Below, in pieces: positions 9,101 through 18,874 of a stretch of 64,000 bases of DNA. A model generated the notes under the pieces. It searched no databases and was not told the origin of the DNA. It worked only from the letters and a program-made list of their open reading frames with translations. This DNA comes from Cyclobacterium lianum (GTDB taxonomy: Bacteria; Bacteroidota; Bacteroidia; Cytophagales; Cyclobacteriaceae), in contig NZ_FRCY01000006.1 in NCBI RefSeq assembly GCF_900143075.1, positions 270,939-334,938 of the forward strand. Reading direction: 5' to 3'. The position numbers and the translations under genes were made by a program. Every line of letters starts with the position of its first letter. Within the stretch, counting starts at the first letter, position 1.

Positions 9101-9955
9101 TCAATACTTTAATCCCTGCAAATATTCAATTGACCTGGGAACTTGCTGATAATAAACCGGACTTTCGTCCTCGATATAATAATGCTCAATCCCGGCTACT
9201 TTTGCGGCTTTTAAGATAGCCGGCAGATCCAGTTGCCCGGTACCTAATACCACGTCGTTTTCCTTGGGCGTACCGCCAGACATGTTTCCTTCCACGCCTT
9301 TTTTTAGGTCTTTCAGGTGCATCAGTTTAAAGCGGTCGGGATATTTATCGATTAAAGCTGCCGGGTCCTCGCCAGGAAAAAAGGTCCAGAGTATATCTAT
9401 TTCATAGCTTACATACTCCGGATTGGTCTCCTCCATCATATAGTCAAATAGGGTTCCATTTTCATAGGGGTAAAATTCGTAGCCATGGTTATGGTAGCAA
9501 AAGGTGAGCCCATGCTCTTCCTTCAGGATTTTTCCGGCCTTATTGAAATCTGCAATGGCCCTTTGGGCATCTGCCAGATCGAAAGGGGCCGCGTGGGGAA
9601 TCCAGGCTACCCTGACGTATTTAGCACCCAGGGTTTTGGCATTTGCAGCTACCTCCTCCGTCTTATTGACCAGATCAGGATAACCTACACCGAAGGAAGA
9701 ACAAAACATGTCACGTTCATCGAGCATTTTTCTGATTTCCGCTGCAGTAGCCCCAAAAAGGTTGGAAAATTCCATATCCTTGATCCCCATGGCTTGCAGG
9801 GTGTCCAGAGTGGCAGCCACATCCTTGGAGAAGCTATCCCGGTAAGTATAGGAAACCATGCCGGGCATTTCTTCGAAAATGGGCCTACTGCTTTGAGCCA
9901 GGAGGCTGCCGGCACTGATTGACAGCAATATGAGGAGGAAGTTCAGTTCTTTCAT
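9101..9955 (-). CDS. exported sugar phosphate isomerase/epimerase-like TIM barrel
   Basis: A 284-aa protein with a signal peptide ending at S-L-L-A-Q, then an AP-endonuclease-2/xylose-isomerase-like TIM barrel. Likely metal-site segments are Y-H-N-H-G-Y-E-F, Y-E-I-D-I-L-W, L-M-H-L-K-D and Y-I-E-D-E. Proteins of this type are common in Bacteroidota carbohydrate loci and are annotated as sugar isomerases/epimerases. An exported location argues for a soluble sugar or inositol substrate in the periplasm. It lies at the 3' end of locus 1, separated from the sulfatases by 580 bp of decayed sequence, so its membership in the locus is uncertain. Confidence 0.85.
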   Translation of the reverse strand: MKELNFLLILLSISAGSLLAQSSRPIFEEMPGMVSYTYRDSFSKDVAATLDTLQAMGIKDMEFSNLFGATAAEIRKMLDERDMFCSSFGVGYPDLVNKTEEVAANAKTLGAKYVRVAWIPHAAPFDLADAQRAIADFNKAGKILKEEHGLTFCYHNHGYEFYPYENGTLFDYMMEETNPEYVSYEIDILWTFFPGEDPAALIDKYPDRFKLMHLKDLKKGVEGNMSGGTPKENDVVLGTGQLDLPAILKAAKVAGIEHYYIEDESPVYYQQVPRSIEYLQGLKY

Positions 9956-10534
9956 CGTCGTTGATATTGTGTTTCGGTAATTTTTACCCCAATTTAAAGA
10001 ATTTATCCGGTTTTGAATTTATCGGAACCACTTTCTCATCCCCAGGAAATGGAAGTCTCCTCAACACGCCGGATAAATATTCGGGTGATATCCCACCTGT
10101 GCTTAGTGGTAATCACCGCATTGCTCAACGATTCGGAACGCACCTTTGCCTGCAACACCTTGTCACCAGATAGTAGCCAAACACTTTGGATGCTCATTCC
10201 TGCAAGCACCCCTGGACCGATACTTTCTCTATAAGGGCTTCTATTTAAAAAAGCCGGTGTTGGGCATCCTGGCCCGGGTGGTGGCTACTATTCCATTTAC
10301 AACGAGCTGCACCAGCCGAAAATACCGGCTTAAGATGACGGTACTGCTGCGCTCCACAATTCTTAGATATTGACCTGATTATCCGTACCCTCAAGAACGA
10401 CATGTGCATGACCGGCTGCAAAGAGGTCCAATGGACTGGTAGTGGGATCTGCTGTTGGCTGTATCAAAGTTCGAAACTAGCCTACCATCTGCCTTACTTT
10501 TATGTTGGTTTTCAGACTATTTGTAGCCATGCCA
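9956..10534 (-). pseudogene. decayed coding region, possibly a BNR/sialidase-like gene remnant
   Basis: There is no intact gene in 580 bp between the sulfatase and isomerase genes, but protein-like fragments appear on the minus strand in different frames. They are D-G-R-L-V-S-N-F-D-T near 10470, then H-A-H-V-V-L-E-G-T near 10400. A third, near 10040-10215, includes G-M-S-I-Q-S-V-W-L-L-S-G and ends R-R-V-E-E-T-S-I-S-W-G. The last pair resembles exo-alpha-sialidase/BNR repeat phrasing (a G-x-M-S strand, and R-x-S-x-D-E-x-x-S-W). Stops and frame changes separate the fragments. The family guess is weak; the claim is only that a gene once stood here. Confidence 0.3.
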
Positions 10535-12160
10535 TCATTGACTGTTGGGATATCGAATCACTTCAACATCATTTTCCTGAGTGGACCCGGGGGTACTTCT
10601 GCCCTCAGTGATAAGTCTTTCCAACAGTTCTGCCATCTGTTTTACCCGGCCGGGTTCCTGGCCGGCCAGATTTTGAGTTTCACCGGGGTCTGCAGCAAGG
10701 TTGTAGAGTTGCACGGGCAATTCGCTTTCTCCAGGCGTCCAGCCACCTGAACCTGGACCTGCGATGTATTTCCAGTCACCCTGGCGCAAACCGGGCAGGC
10801 CGGTTATCGAGGTACTCACTGCATCTTGGCGTACCGACTGATTACCACCCTTTAGCAAAGGAAGCAGACTGAAGCTATCTTCACCTGCGTTGTCAGGAAT
10901 CTCGGCTCCCAGAATCTCAGCTATAGTCGCCATTAGGTCTGCCTGATGAACCAGCCCGGCACAGGAACTACCGGCTTGCACTTTCCCAGGCCACCTGACA
11001 ATAAAAGGGACACGGTGCCCTCCTTCCCATACATCCGATTTATAGCCCCGAAAAGGACCGCTGGGGTAGTGGCCTTTCTCCTCCATGGCAGCAACAGGAG
11101 GATGATTCTGATCCCATGGCCATCCTTTTATGCTCAGGTCATTGGCTTCCTCCTGGGTGGTATTACCCACATAAGGTGCACAACCGTTGTCACTGGTGAA
11201 GACCACCAGGGTATTTTCCACTACCCCGCTTTTTTCAAGGGCTTCGAGCACCCTTCCGACGAGCGCATCAGTCTCCATGACCATATCTGCATAAAGTGAC
11301 AGGTTGCTTTTACCCAACCATTGATCATTTACCGATAGTGGTGTATGGGGTGAGGTCAACGACAAATAAAGCAAAAAGGGACGGGCAGATTTTGCCTCGC
11401 GTTCAATATAGGCCGTCGATCTGGCAGCCAATGTAGGCAGAATATCTTCCAGTGCCCAGTGTTCCCTGGAAGGGCCCTGAAGACTGGCCTGGTTCCGACC
11501 AAATAGCCGGGCTGCTCCGAACTCCGCGGGTATACCCACTGTCCTGTCATTTTCTATGAAACAAAAAGGGGGATGGTTGGGGACATCTGTACCAAAGTAT
11601 TCATCGAAGCCAACAGCTGTCGGCCCCCCTGGAATGGGTAGAGAAAAGGCCTCTTGCCAGGCTTTGCGTTGCTCCTCAGAGGCCTCAACATCTTTCTTCT
11701 CCGGACGAAATAAATTCATCTGCTCATCCGGAATGGGCCAGTCCCAGCCCAAATGCCATTTGCCAATGCAGGCCGTTTGGTATTCATGCTGTTTTACCAG
11801 ACTGGCTATGGTTAACCTATCCTGGTTGATCAGTGGCTTGCCGTACAGCCCTACAATTCCCTTTTGCAGTCTGCTGCGCCAGTGATACCTACCGGTGAGC
11901 AGGGTATACCGCGAAGGAGAACATACTCCTGATGAAGAATGAGCATCTGTAAAAGACATTCCTTCTGAAGCCAATCGGTCAATATGAGGGGTAGAAATTT
12001 TTCCCCTCGCAGGATTATAGGATTGAACATCACCATAGCCCAGATCATCAGCATAAATAATTACTAGATTGGGAAGTTGGTTATCTTTATTTTCCAGGTT
12101 GCAAGACAAAAAACCTGTGGCCGCGAAAAGAAATAAAGCGAAGATACTTTTTTCTAACAT
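10535..12160 (-). CDS. sulfatase, lipoprotein (locus 1, third sulfatase)
   Basis: A 541-aa arylsulfatase-superfamily protein. The leader ends G-F-L-S-C, so Cys20 is probably lipid-anchored. The formylglycine motif is C-S-P-S-R with Cys80, and the metal-site start is I-Y-A-D-D-L-G-Y-G-D. F-T-S-D-N-G-C and G-G-H-R-V-P-F-I-V-R-W-P complete the core. The Y-H-W-R-S segment after the active site is shared with the next gene, so the two are close paralogues of the same sulfatase subfamily. The enzyme removes sulfate esters from a glycan after Cys is oxidised to formylglycine by a maturase encoded elsewhere. The 3' end borders a decayed gene. Confidence 0.93.
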   Translation of the reverse strand: MLEKSIFALFLFAATGFLSCNLENKDNQLPNLVIIYADDLGYGDVQSYNPARGKISTPHIDRLASEGMSFTDAHSSSGVCSPSRYTLLTGRYHWRSRLQKGIVGLYGKPLINQDRLTIASLVKQHEYQTACIGKWHLGWDWPIPDEQMNLFRPEKKDVEASEEQRKAWQEAFSLPIPGGPTAVGFDEYFGTDVPNHPPFCFIENDRTVGIPAEFGAARLFGRNQASLQGPSREHWALEDILPTLAARSTAYIEREAKSARPFLLYLSLTSPHTPLSVNDQWLGKSNLSLYADMVMETDALVGRVLEALEKSGVVENTLVVFTSDNGCAPYVGNTTQEEANDLSIKGWPWDQNHPPVAAMEEKGHYPSGPFRGYKSDVWEGGHRVPFIVRWPGKVQAGSSCAGLVHQADLMATIAEILGAEIPDNAGEDSFSLLPLLKGGNQSVRQDAVSTSITGLPGLRQGDWKYIAGPGSGGWTPGESELPVQLYNLAADPGETQNLAGQEPGRVKQMAELLERLITEGRSTPGSTQENDVEVIRYPNSQ

Positions 12161-12216
12161 TTTTGAGTTCTTAACTGGTTATCATGTTATATAAAACCAC
12201 TTGCCTGCCAATCAGA

Positions 12217-13776
12217 TCAATCCCCCATCCAATGGAGTTGCTTCCAGGTTTCCGGTCCATCGTTTTTCTGAAGTGCTCCCGGAGTACTTCTGCCATTTTG
12301 TATATAAGCAGTAAGAAGGGACTTCAATTCTTCCACTTTGTCAGGATGGTTCTTAATTAAATTTTGCTCTTCTCCCGGATCAGTGTCAAGATTATACAAC
12401 TGCATGGATGGTAGCCCTTCTAATTCTTCAGGGGTTCTCGGAAAACTCCAACCACCGGATCCCGGGCATAATATAAGTTTCCATTCGGCTTTTCGGATGG
12501 CAAAACTTCCATCTATGGAATGATGTACAGTTGCTTCTCTCAATGGTAGGCGTGCATCAGTACTGGTCAATAGTGGTAAAAAACTAAAGCTGTCTTCTCC
12601 TGCCTGGTCTGGTAATTTGTAATTAACAAGGTCTGCAACCGTTGCCATCAAGTCGGTGGTACATATGGTAGCGGATGTGGTTTGGGCTTTTTGAGTTTTT
12701 TCAGGCCAATGTACAATGAAAGGGACCCGGTGCCCTCCTTCGTATATATCAGCTTTGTGGCCACGATAGATGTAGCTTGGATCATGGTTGACCTTTTCAA
12801 GTTCCGGGAAACTGGCTTTCGGGGAACAGCCGTTGTCGCTGGTAAATATAAGAATTGTGTTGTCCAGTTCTCCCTGCTCTTCCAACGCCTGCATTATCTG
12901 ACCCAAGACATCGTCTACCTGTAACATAAAATCTCCATACATATTGGTATTACTTTTTCCCATAAATTCGGTTGTAGGCAATATAGGAGTATGTGGGGCA
13001 GGAAGGGCAAAATACAGGAAAAACGGTTCAGGGGCATTGGACTGGGTTTGGATATATTCCACTGCTTTTTGGGTAAGGTGGGGCAATACCTGCACATGGT
13101 CAAAATTACTCCCGGTTGGGCCTTCTCTCCAAAACCCTTTATCGTCAACATTGACAGTAACCCTATCCGGAACAGCGGTAATTCTGCTGTCTTCTACATA
13201 TACATAGGGAGGCATATCCAATGACCCGCTAAACCCATAAGAGTAAGTAAACCCAAGATCTTTTGGACCATTTTTTATGGGTTTCGTGTAATCAACTTCA
13301 AAGTTATTGGCCAGGTTATCAATATTGCTGGTATTTTCCTCAAAAGCCCAATCCCATCCCAGATGCCATTTCCCCACAAAAGCCGTATGGTACCCTTTTT
13401 CTTGAAGCAACTTTCCCACGGTAAGTCTGTCATTGGGTATGAGTGGTTTGGAATAACCTCCCAAAACACCGCTTTTTAAGGTCGATCGCCAGTTGTATCT
13501 GCCGGTAATGATTCCATATCTGGTAGGGGTGCAAACCGCAGAACTGGTATGTGCATCGGTAAATTTCAATCCACCATTAATCAACCGATCAATGTTTTTT
13601 GTATGGATTTTTGAATCGGGATTATACCCAGAAACATCCCCGATTCCCAGGTCATCGGCTAATATGTATACGATATTGGGATGATCTCTCGAATTGGAAG
13701 TTTGGGCACGGGTCTGAAAAGAAACAACCAATAAAACAAATAAAAACAAAGTTTGGGGTTTTTCTATTATATGCAT
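12217..13776 (-). CDS. sulfatase, secreted (locus 1, second sulfatase)
   Basis: A 519-aa sulfatase with a cleavable signal peptide (S-F-Q-T-R-A-Q) and no lipobox. The formylglycine motif is C-T-P-T-R with Cys82, flanked by S-S-A-V and Y-G-I-I-T-G-R-Y-N-W-R-S. D-D-L-G-I-G-D and F-T-S-D-N-G-C-S-P supply metal and sulfate-site residues. Its closest relative in the window is the following gene (56 bp downstream): the same Y-(N/H)-W-R-S segment and the same G-G-H-R-V-P-F-I-V. That implies a local duplication, one copy secreted and one anchored. A 223-bp gap with a 16-bp palindrome separates it from the upstream metallo-beta-lactamase gene, so it may have its own promoter. Confidence 0.93.
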   Translation of the reverse strand: MHIIEKPQTLFLFVLLVVSFQTRAQTSNSRDHPNIVYILADDLGIGDVSGYNPDSKIHTKNIDRLINGGLKFTDAHTSSAVCTPTRYGIITGRYNWRSTLKSGVLGGYSKPLIPNDRLTVGKLLQEKGYHTAFVGKWHLGWDWAFEENTSNIDNLANNFEVDYTKPIKNGPKDLGFTYSYGFSGSLDMPPYVYVEDSRITAVPDRVTVNVDDKGFWREGPTGSNFDHVQVLPHLTQKAVEYIQTQSNAPEPFFLYFALPAPHTPILPTTEFMGKSNTNMYGDFMLQVDDVLGQIMQALEEQGELDNTILIFTSDNGCSPKASFPELEKVNHDPSYIYRGHKADIYEGGHRVPFIVHWPEKTQKAQTTSATICTTDLMATVADLVNYKLPDQAGEDSFSFLPLLTSTDARLPLREATVHHSIDGSFAIRKAEWKLILCPGSGGWSFPRTPEELEGLPSMQLYNLDTDPGEEQNLIKNHPDKVEELKSLLTAYIQNGRSTPGALQKNDGPETWKQLHWMGD

Positions 13777-13844
13777 AGTTGATTAATTTAGTTTTAAGAT
13801 TGTTGTTTTTAATTTTCCAGTCATTTCCTTTGGGATAGCAGGAT

Positions 13845-13860
13845 ATCCAATTAATTGGAT
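13845..13860. promoter_or_regulatory. 16-bp perfect palindrome upstream of sulfatase gene
   Basis: ATCCAATTAATTGGAT is perfectly self-complementary and lies 69-84 bp before the sulfatase start. No U-tract follows on the minus strand, so an operator fits better than a terminator. The cognate protein is unknown. Confidence 0.35.
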
Positions 13861-13999
13861 TTTTTGGATTTTAATGGGACACATGATCCATAAACAACAC
13901 CCAAATAAACGCGAACGGAAACATTGATTTTATTTTATACATTTTTTACGATCAGGGTTAAATTTTTCCTGATATAAAGGCATAGGTGAATCGTGGATA

Positions 14000-15967
14000 T
14001 CATTCAACATAAATGATGGAATCAAACCACTCTCCAATCAGCTCCCCATTTAAGGTGAGATCAAAACTTATTATTCCGACCCCGGTTGCAGCTGCTTCCG
14101 TTGCCTCAAGTTCAACCGGAAAAGATTTATTTCCTGGGTCGGAAATTTTTACCTCAATTACCTCAGGATCTGAAATGATTCCTTTTGGTGTCCTGATGTG
14201 CACCTTATAGATTTGGTCCTGCTCCACAAAATTTCGGATGACCACATTAACTCTTCCTGGTTTTCCATTGGTCAGTCTTTTCCTGTATGGTTCAGCTTTC
14301 ACCCAAAAAGGGTCAAACCAAAACCGATAATCGGGGAAATTACTCAGGCTTTGAAAGGCTTCCCGTAACTCATAGGACCATTGTCGGTATCTCTCTATTA
14401 AATCCCGGGGATGGTCGATTACCACCGAATGTCCCCCAACAATCCGGTCGGGATTAAGTTTTGCTAAATATTCTGCTCCATGAATATATCCTTCTTCTAA
14501 AACGGTACTGTTATGGGCCACAACAGCAGGATTTCCCCTGTTATTGGGGGCAGGACGGATATTGTCCCCGGTGAAAGCCACAAGTTTGCCATCAATCATA
14601 CCTTGAAGGCACATGGCAAACTCAGTTTGTCCGGGCATCCAATCAACGGTAAAAGTAAATTCCTCCCATTCAAAGGTTTCTCCGTCTTTAAACTCCCGAT
14701 CAACCTCTAACGAATGAAAACCTTTATTATATCCCGGAATCATTGCTGAATAATTAAAATCAAGCGGTCTTTCGATTTGAGGTACCATCCGATCCAGTGC
14801 CCAAACCTCTGCTCCATACTTTTCTTTTAAAAATGGTACCTGCAGAAAATGGTCTCCGTGCATATGGGAAATCAAAACGGCGTCAATTTTTTTTAATCCC
14901 AACTTCTCCTCCATCTGCCGAATTGCAGTTTCTAATAAACCTTCGTCGATCAATCCGCAATCGACGACCAATGCCCTTCCGCTATCAGCAATGATGATCG
15001 TGAAATTGGGGAAGAAGTTGGCATGCCCCTTGAATTTATACACATGCGGGGACACTTGATTCACATAAGGAATGATAGTAGGGACAGACACCTCGTCCTC
15101 GATAGACGCTGCATAGGTAAATAACGGATATCCCTGAACCAATAAATCGGCCATATTGGCCAATTTTGCCTGGTAATCTTCTAATTGTCTCACTGGATCC
15201 TCCACTATCGCACCATGCGAAGGAAGTAATAAATGGGGGGTGAATTGTTTGACCATGGCCGCGGCATTGTGCAGCGCAAAAATTCCAGATGCAAAACCAT
15301 AATCCCAATCAGTGTCGAAAAAATTATGCATGCGCCCCCCATCCAACATCAAATCACCGCTGAATACATTCCACCCTCTTTCCGTTTTGAGGAAATATGA
15401 CATGGATCCGGGACTGTTCCCTTTGGTTTCCATACACCGAAACTCAAAATTGTGCCAGGTAAACGTATCCATTTTTGCAAAAGAACGATCCACCTGAATA
15501 GGGAATAATGCAGGCCTAACATAACTAGCGCCCACCACGGAAAAGGGATCACTATTGGACGGATCCATTTTTCTAAATGAAGTAGGTTTTTCGAAAAGCA
15601 GGCGTTCTTCTTCGGGAACCGCAACCTTTGCTTTCCATTTCTTTAAAAGGGGGTATCCCTGGCTCTGTTCTCGATGATGATGGGTAAACAGGACCCAATC
15701 TACTTTTTCTATCCCAATGTCACTTAAATGATCGAGTACAGATCCGTTTCCCAAATCAATTAATAAAGCCCTGTTATTATCCTTTATTACGTAAACATTA
15801 CTGACATCCCTCCAGAGGTAAATATGGGTATCCAACTGCTCAAACTTGCCTACAAACTGCTCATTATGGTAATTTTGAGCTTTCAATCCTGTTAGAAAAG
15901 CAAGGAAAAGAAATATTTTAGATAATTGAAATAAAATGAATTTATTCATTTTCAGAGGCAATTTCAA
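14000..15967 (-). CDS. tandem metallo-beta-lactamase-fold exported protein
   Basis: A 655-aa protein with a signal peptide; an alternative ATG at 15949 starts a cleaner leader. It has two MBL domains in tandem (~45-290 and ~310-540) and a beta-rich C-terminus. Domain 1 has a degraded metal motif, T-H-H-H-R-E-Q in place of H-x-H-x-D-H, and N-S-P-G-S in place of H-T-P-G-H. Domain 2 keeps H-M-H-G-D-H, T-G-D-N and G-G-H-S but has M-P-G-Q-T where the third metal His is expected. MBL enzymes hydrolyse esters, lactones, amides or sulfate esters. In this sulfatase operon an alkyl/aryl-sulfatase- or lactonase-like role is conceivable but unproven. It starts 11 bp after the preceding sulfatase gene, so the two are co-transcribed. 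Confidence 0.85.
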   Translation of the reverse strand: MKLPLKMNKFILFQLSKIFLFLAFLTGLKAQNYHNEQFVGKFEQLDTHIYLWRDVSNVYVIKDNNRALLIDLGNGSVLDHLSDIGIEKVDWVLFTHHHREQSQGYPLLKKWKAKVAVPEEERLLFEKPTSFRKMDPSNSDPFSVVGASYVRPALFPIQVDRSFAKMDTFTWHNFEFRCMETKGNSPGSMSYFLKTERGWNVFSGDLMLDGGRMHNFFDTDWDYGFASGIFALHNAAAMVKQFTPHLLLPSHGAIVEDPVRQLEDYQAKLANMADLLVQGYPLFTYAASIEDEVSVPTIIPYVNQVSPHVYKFKGHANFFPNFTIIIADSGRALVVDCGLIDEGLLETAIRQMEEKLGLKKIDAVLISHMHGDHFLQVPFLKEKYGAEVWALDRMVPQIERPLDFNYSAMIPGYNKGFHSLEVDREFKDGETFEWEEFTFTVDWMPGQTEFAMCLQGMIDGKLVAFTGDNIRPAPNNRGNPAVVAHNSTVLEEGYIHGAEYLAKLNPDRIVGGHSVVIDHPRDLIERYRQWSYELREAFQSLSNFPDYRFWFDPFWVKAEPYRKRLTNGKPGRVNVVIRNFVEQDQIYKVHIRTPKGIISDPEVIEVKISDPGNKSFPVELEATEAAATGVGIISFDLTLNGELIGEWFDSIIYVE

Positions 15968-15978
15968 AATTAAAGGGA

Positions 15979-17319
15979 TTAGGTCAGGATCGTCTCTTCA
16001 TTTAAACCAAATTCCCATTCTTCATAGGCTCTATTTAATTCTTGAAAAACATCGGGAAATTCTTCTTTTACATCAGTTGTTTCCTTAATATCTGTTGAGA
16101 GATTATATAATTTTGCCTCTCCATCTATTTTCACCAATTTCCAATTGCCTTTTCGAGCGGCAGCTTGATTTTTAAATCTCCAAAATACAGTCCTTTCCTC
16201 ATTTTTTTGATCCGCTTTTTCCTGGGCAAAAATTCCGGAAAAATCCTTACCAGACAAATCCTTTGGTACCTCTAAACCCATCAGGCTGGTAATGGTGGGA
16301 AACAAATCCATGGACATTGCCAATTCTCCGGATTCTCCCGGACTTATTTTATCCTTCCAGTAGAAAATGGCTGGAACTCTATGTCCTCCCTCATATACCT
16401 GGCTTTTATATCCGCTAAAAGGAGCATTTGAACCTAAATTTCTGGTACCTCCATTGTCTGAACAGAATATAACAAGGGTGTTTTCCGCCAGACCGTTCTT
16501 TTCCAGGTAATCCAATACACCACCTACACTCCTGTCCAGCGCCTCTATCATTTCCTTGTAGGCGTTAACTTTGTCTTCCCGGCTTCCTTGAATAGGGAAA
16601 TCACCACCTACCGTTCGGTCTGCCTTGTCATTTGGACCCTGGTAGGGAGAATGGGGTGCCCCATGCGCCAGATACAAAAAAAATGGATTATCCTTATTTC
16701 TTTCCTCCATGTACTCAAGTGCCTTACCTGTGATCAAATCGGTCAAATAGCCAGCTTCCTTTTGCAGTTTTTGATTATTCCACCAATCCTCGTATCCTTC
16801 CTGATCTATATGGCTGAAATAATCCACATTGCCACTTACAAATCCTACAAACTGGTCAAACCCTTGCACATTGGGACCAAATTCCGGCTTATAACCCAGA
16901 TGCCATTTTCCAAAAAGCGCTGTAGCATACCCGGAGTCTTTTAGATACTCGGCTAAGGTAAATTTGTCCGGATCCATCCCACGGTCTCTGTGGCCCTTTG
17001 CCGTTATTACGCCTTCCACACCCGCCTCCTGTGGGTAAAGCCCCGTCATTAGTGAGGCACGGGTCGGACTACAAACGACCCCATTTGAATGGTAGTCGGT
17101 GAGCCTGGTACCAAAACGCGCCATACGGTCAATATTCGGTGTTTTTATTGTGGTATTCCCATAGCAACCGAGGTCATTATAGCCAAGATCATCTGCCATT
17201 ATAAGGACTACATTCGGCAATGTACCTACTGGTTTGGTATTTACTGCATTATTGGGTTGGGAATTGCAGCCCCAACCCAATAATGCCAAAAGCCCCGTCA
17301 CCAAAATGAGATTTTTCAT
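15979..17319 (-). CDS. sulfatase, lipoprotein (locus 1, first sulfatase)
   Basis: A 446-aa sulfatase; the leader ends L-G-W-G-C (lipid Cys18). The formylglycine motif is C-S-P-T-R with Cys83, followed by A-S-L-M-T-G. Also visible are M-A-D-D-L-G-Y-N-D-L-G, F-C-S-D-N-G-G and G-G-H-R-V-P-A. It is shorter than the other sulfatases here and belongs to a different subfamily (G-L-Y-P-Q-E-A-G-V-E-G). It begins 12 bp after susD and ends 11 bp before the MBL gene, so it is firmly part of the susCD transcript. The anchored enzyme would desulfate the glycan bound by SusD or the oligosaccharides imported by SusC; its side of the membrane is not determinable. Confidence 0.94.
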   Translation of the reverse strand: MKNLILVTGLLALLGWGCNSQPNNAVNTKPVGTLPNVVLIMADDLGYNDLGCYGNTTIKTPNIDRMARFGTRLTDYHSNGVVCSPTRASLMTGLYPQEAGVEGVITAKGHRDRGMDPDKFTLAEYLKDSGYATALFGKWHLGYKPEFGPNVQGFDQFVGFVSGNVDYFSHIDQEGYEDWWNNQKLQKEAGYLTDLITGKALEYMEERNKDNPFFLYLAHGAPHSPYQGPNDKADRTVGGDFPIQGSREDKVNAYKEMIEALDRSVGGVLDYLEKNGLAENTLVIFCSDNGGTRNLGSNAPFSGYKSQVYEGGHRVPAIFYWKDKISPGESGELAMSMDLFPTITSLMGLEVPKDLSGKDFSGIFAQEKADQKNEERTVFWRFKNQAAARKGNWKLVKIDGEAKLYNLSTDIKETTDVKEEFPDVFQELNRAYEEWEFGLNEETILT

Positions 17320-17330
17320 ATTACCTGTGA

Positions 17331-18836
17331 TTAATATCCCGGGTTTTGTTCACCCAGTTGGGCGTTATTTACAAATTCTATAGAAGGGAGCGGGTAAAGA
17401 AAATATTCCTTTCCTGTAATTGGATGGTCCACCAAGCGCTGCTGAGGAAAATTAAGTCCGGTAAATTCCATTTGGTTTTGAATGACATCTCTAAGGATCC
17501 CATATCGGTTCAAATCAAAATACCTTTTGGTCTCGAAGGCGAGCTCTATTCTTCTTTCATCCCTCAATCTATCCCTAAAGGCTGCTTGATTGGGAAGGTC
17601 ATCGCCGCTGAGAGCGGGAAGACCAGCATTGATCCTGATTTCATTAAGCAGCTCAAAAGCCTCTCCATCAGACTGGTAACCTATTTCATTCAAAGCCTCA
17701 GCTCGATTTAATAAAACTTCAGCATATCTGATCAAAGGAAAATTCCAGGTACTCAAGGATCTTGGGTCTTCCGTATTGTAATACTTATTGATATAATTGA
17801 GGCTCCCATCCGGCATGGAAGGATCTATAAAATTAGCCAAACCATAATCGTCAACGATTACATCTCTGCGCATATCCCCAACTTCGAATAATTGCATGAT
17901 GCCGTTCCCCGAGGACAATCCTCCCCCTTCTCCATTCAGATTATCATCAGTTGGCAAAAGGAAAGCCAATCCACTGAGAAAATCAGGTGGAGCAAAGGCC
18001 ACACTCTTGGAAGTAGTGGTCTGCCCGATTACCCCACCATACTGGACCTCAAAAAAAGAAGCTTCGCTATTTTCCTGCGATCCATTGAAATTATCCGCAT
18101 AATTCTCTAACAAAGTGCCAGCCTCTATAAGGCTATTCGTAACCTGTGATGCTTCATTCCACTCTTCCAATTCCAAATGTACGGCAGAAAGAAGGGCTCT
18201 CGCCGAATGTACAGTTGGCCTGCCATTTTCCATTCCAATACCACCGGAATAATTTTCTGGTAAAAGGCTGATTGCATCATTTAAATCAGATTTAATTTGA
18301 GTATAAAGGGTCGATAAGCTTTCCCGGGGCAATTCAGCGTCCTCTCTCGTTTGGATCTCATTGATAATTAAGGGTACCTCCCCAAATAACCTGACCAAAT
18401 TAAAATAATACAAGGCCCTCATGAATTTAGCCTGGCCTTCTACTGCATTCTCCATGACCGGACCTGAAAAATCCTCTACCCTGGATATATTATCCAGGAC
18501 AGTATTGGCACGAGTAATTCCCGTATAGTGCAAACTCCAGGTTGTTTCAATATAGCCTAATGTTGGATCTACGTTAAAGATATCCGGCTCAGTTTCTTTT
18601 CTCCAGGTCCATCCATCATCACTAGCCAGATCAGTAAGTTGAAACATAACATTTTGGTACAAAGGATTTAAAGGCTGGTAAACTCCATTCACTGCGGTAA
18701 TGATATTACTTTCGGTGGTAAATAGGTCGGCCATTGGAACAAGGCCCTCGGGTGCGGGTTCCAGAATAGATTCGCAACTCATGGTTAAAGCAGTTAATAC
18801 TATTCCTATATTTTTAAGAAACTTATTGTTTTTCAT
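17331..18836 (-). CDS. SusD/RagB-family glycan-binding lipoprotein (locus 1)
   Basis: A 501-aa SusD-like surface lipoprotein: leader ending T-M-S-C (Cys20), then the tetratricopeptide-like SusD fold. Typical features are the early A-D-L-F-T-T-E-S-N-I-I-T-A-V-N-G-V-Y stretch, R-A-L-Y-Y-F-N-L-V-R-L-F-G-E-V-P-L near residues 138-155, and the C-terminal R-R-I-E-L-A-F-E-T-K-R-Y-F-D-L-N-R-Y with a Y-P-L-P-x-x-E end. SusD proteins cap the SusC channel and bind the oligosaccharide. The gene follows susC by 38 bp and precedes a sulfatase gene by 11 bp. Confidence 0.96.
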   Translation of the reverse strand: MKNNKFLKNIGIVLTALTMSCESILEPAPEGLVPMADLFTTESNIITAVNGVYQPLNPLYQNVMFQLTDLASDDGWTWRKETEPDIFNVDPTLGYIETTWSLHYTGITRANTVLDNISRVEDFSGPVMENAVEGQAKFMRALYYFNLVRLFGEVPLIINEIQTREDAELPRESLSTLYTQIKSDLNDAISLLPENYSGGIGMENGRPTVHSARALLSAVHLELEEWNEASQVTNSLIEAGTLLENYADNFNGSQENSEASFFEVQYGGVIGQTTTSKSVAFAPPDFLSGLAFLLPTDDNLNGEGGGLSSGNGIMQLFEVGDMRRDVIVDDYGLANFIDPSMPDGSLNYINKYYNTEDPRSLSTWNFPLIRYAEVLLNRAEALNEIGYQSDGEAFELLNEIRINAGLPALSGDDLPNQAAFRDRLRDERRIELAFETKRYFDLNRYGILRDVIQNQMEFTGLNFPQQRLVDHPITGKEYFLYPLPSIEFVNNAQLGEQNPGY

Positions 18837-18874
18837 CGTATTTTTAATTTCAATTTTATGAAAAATTAAAAAAT

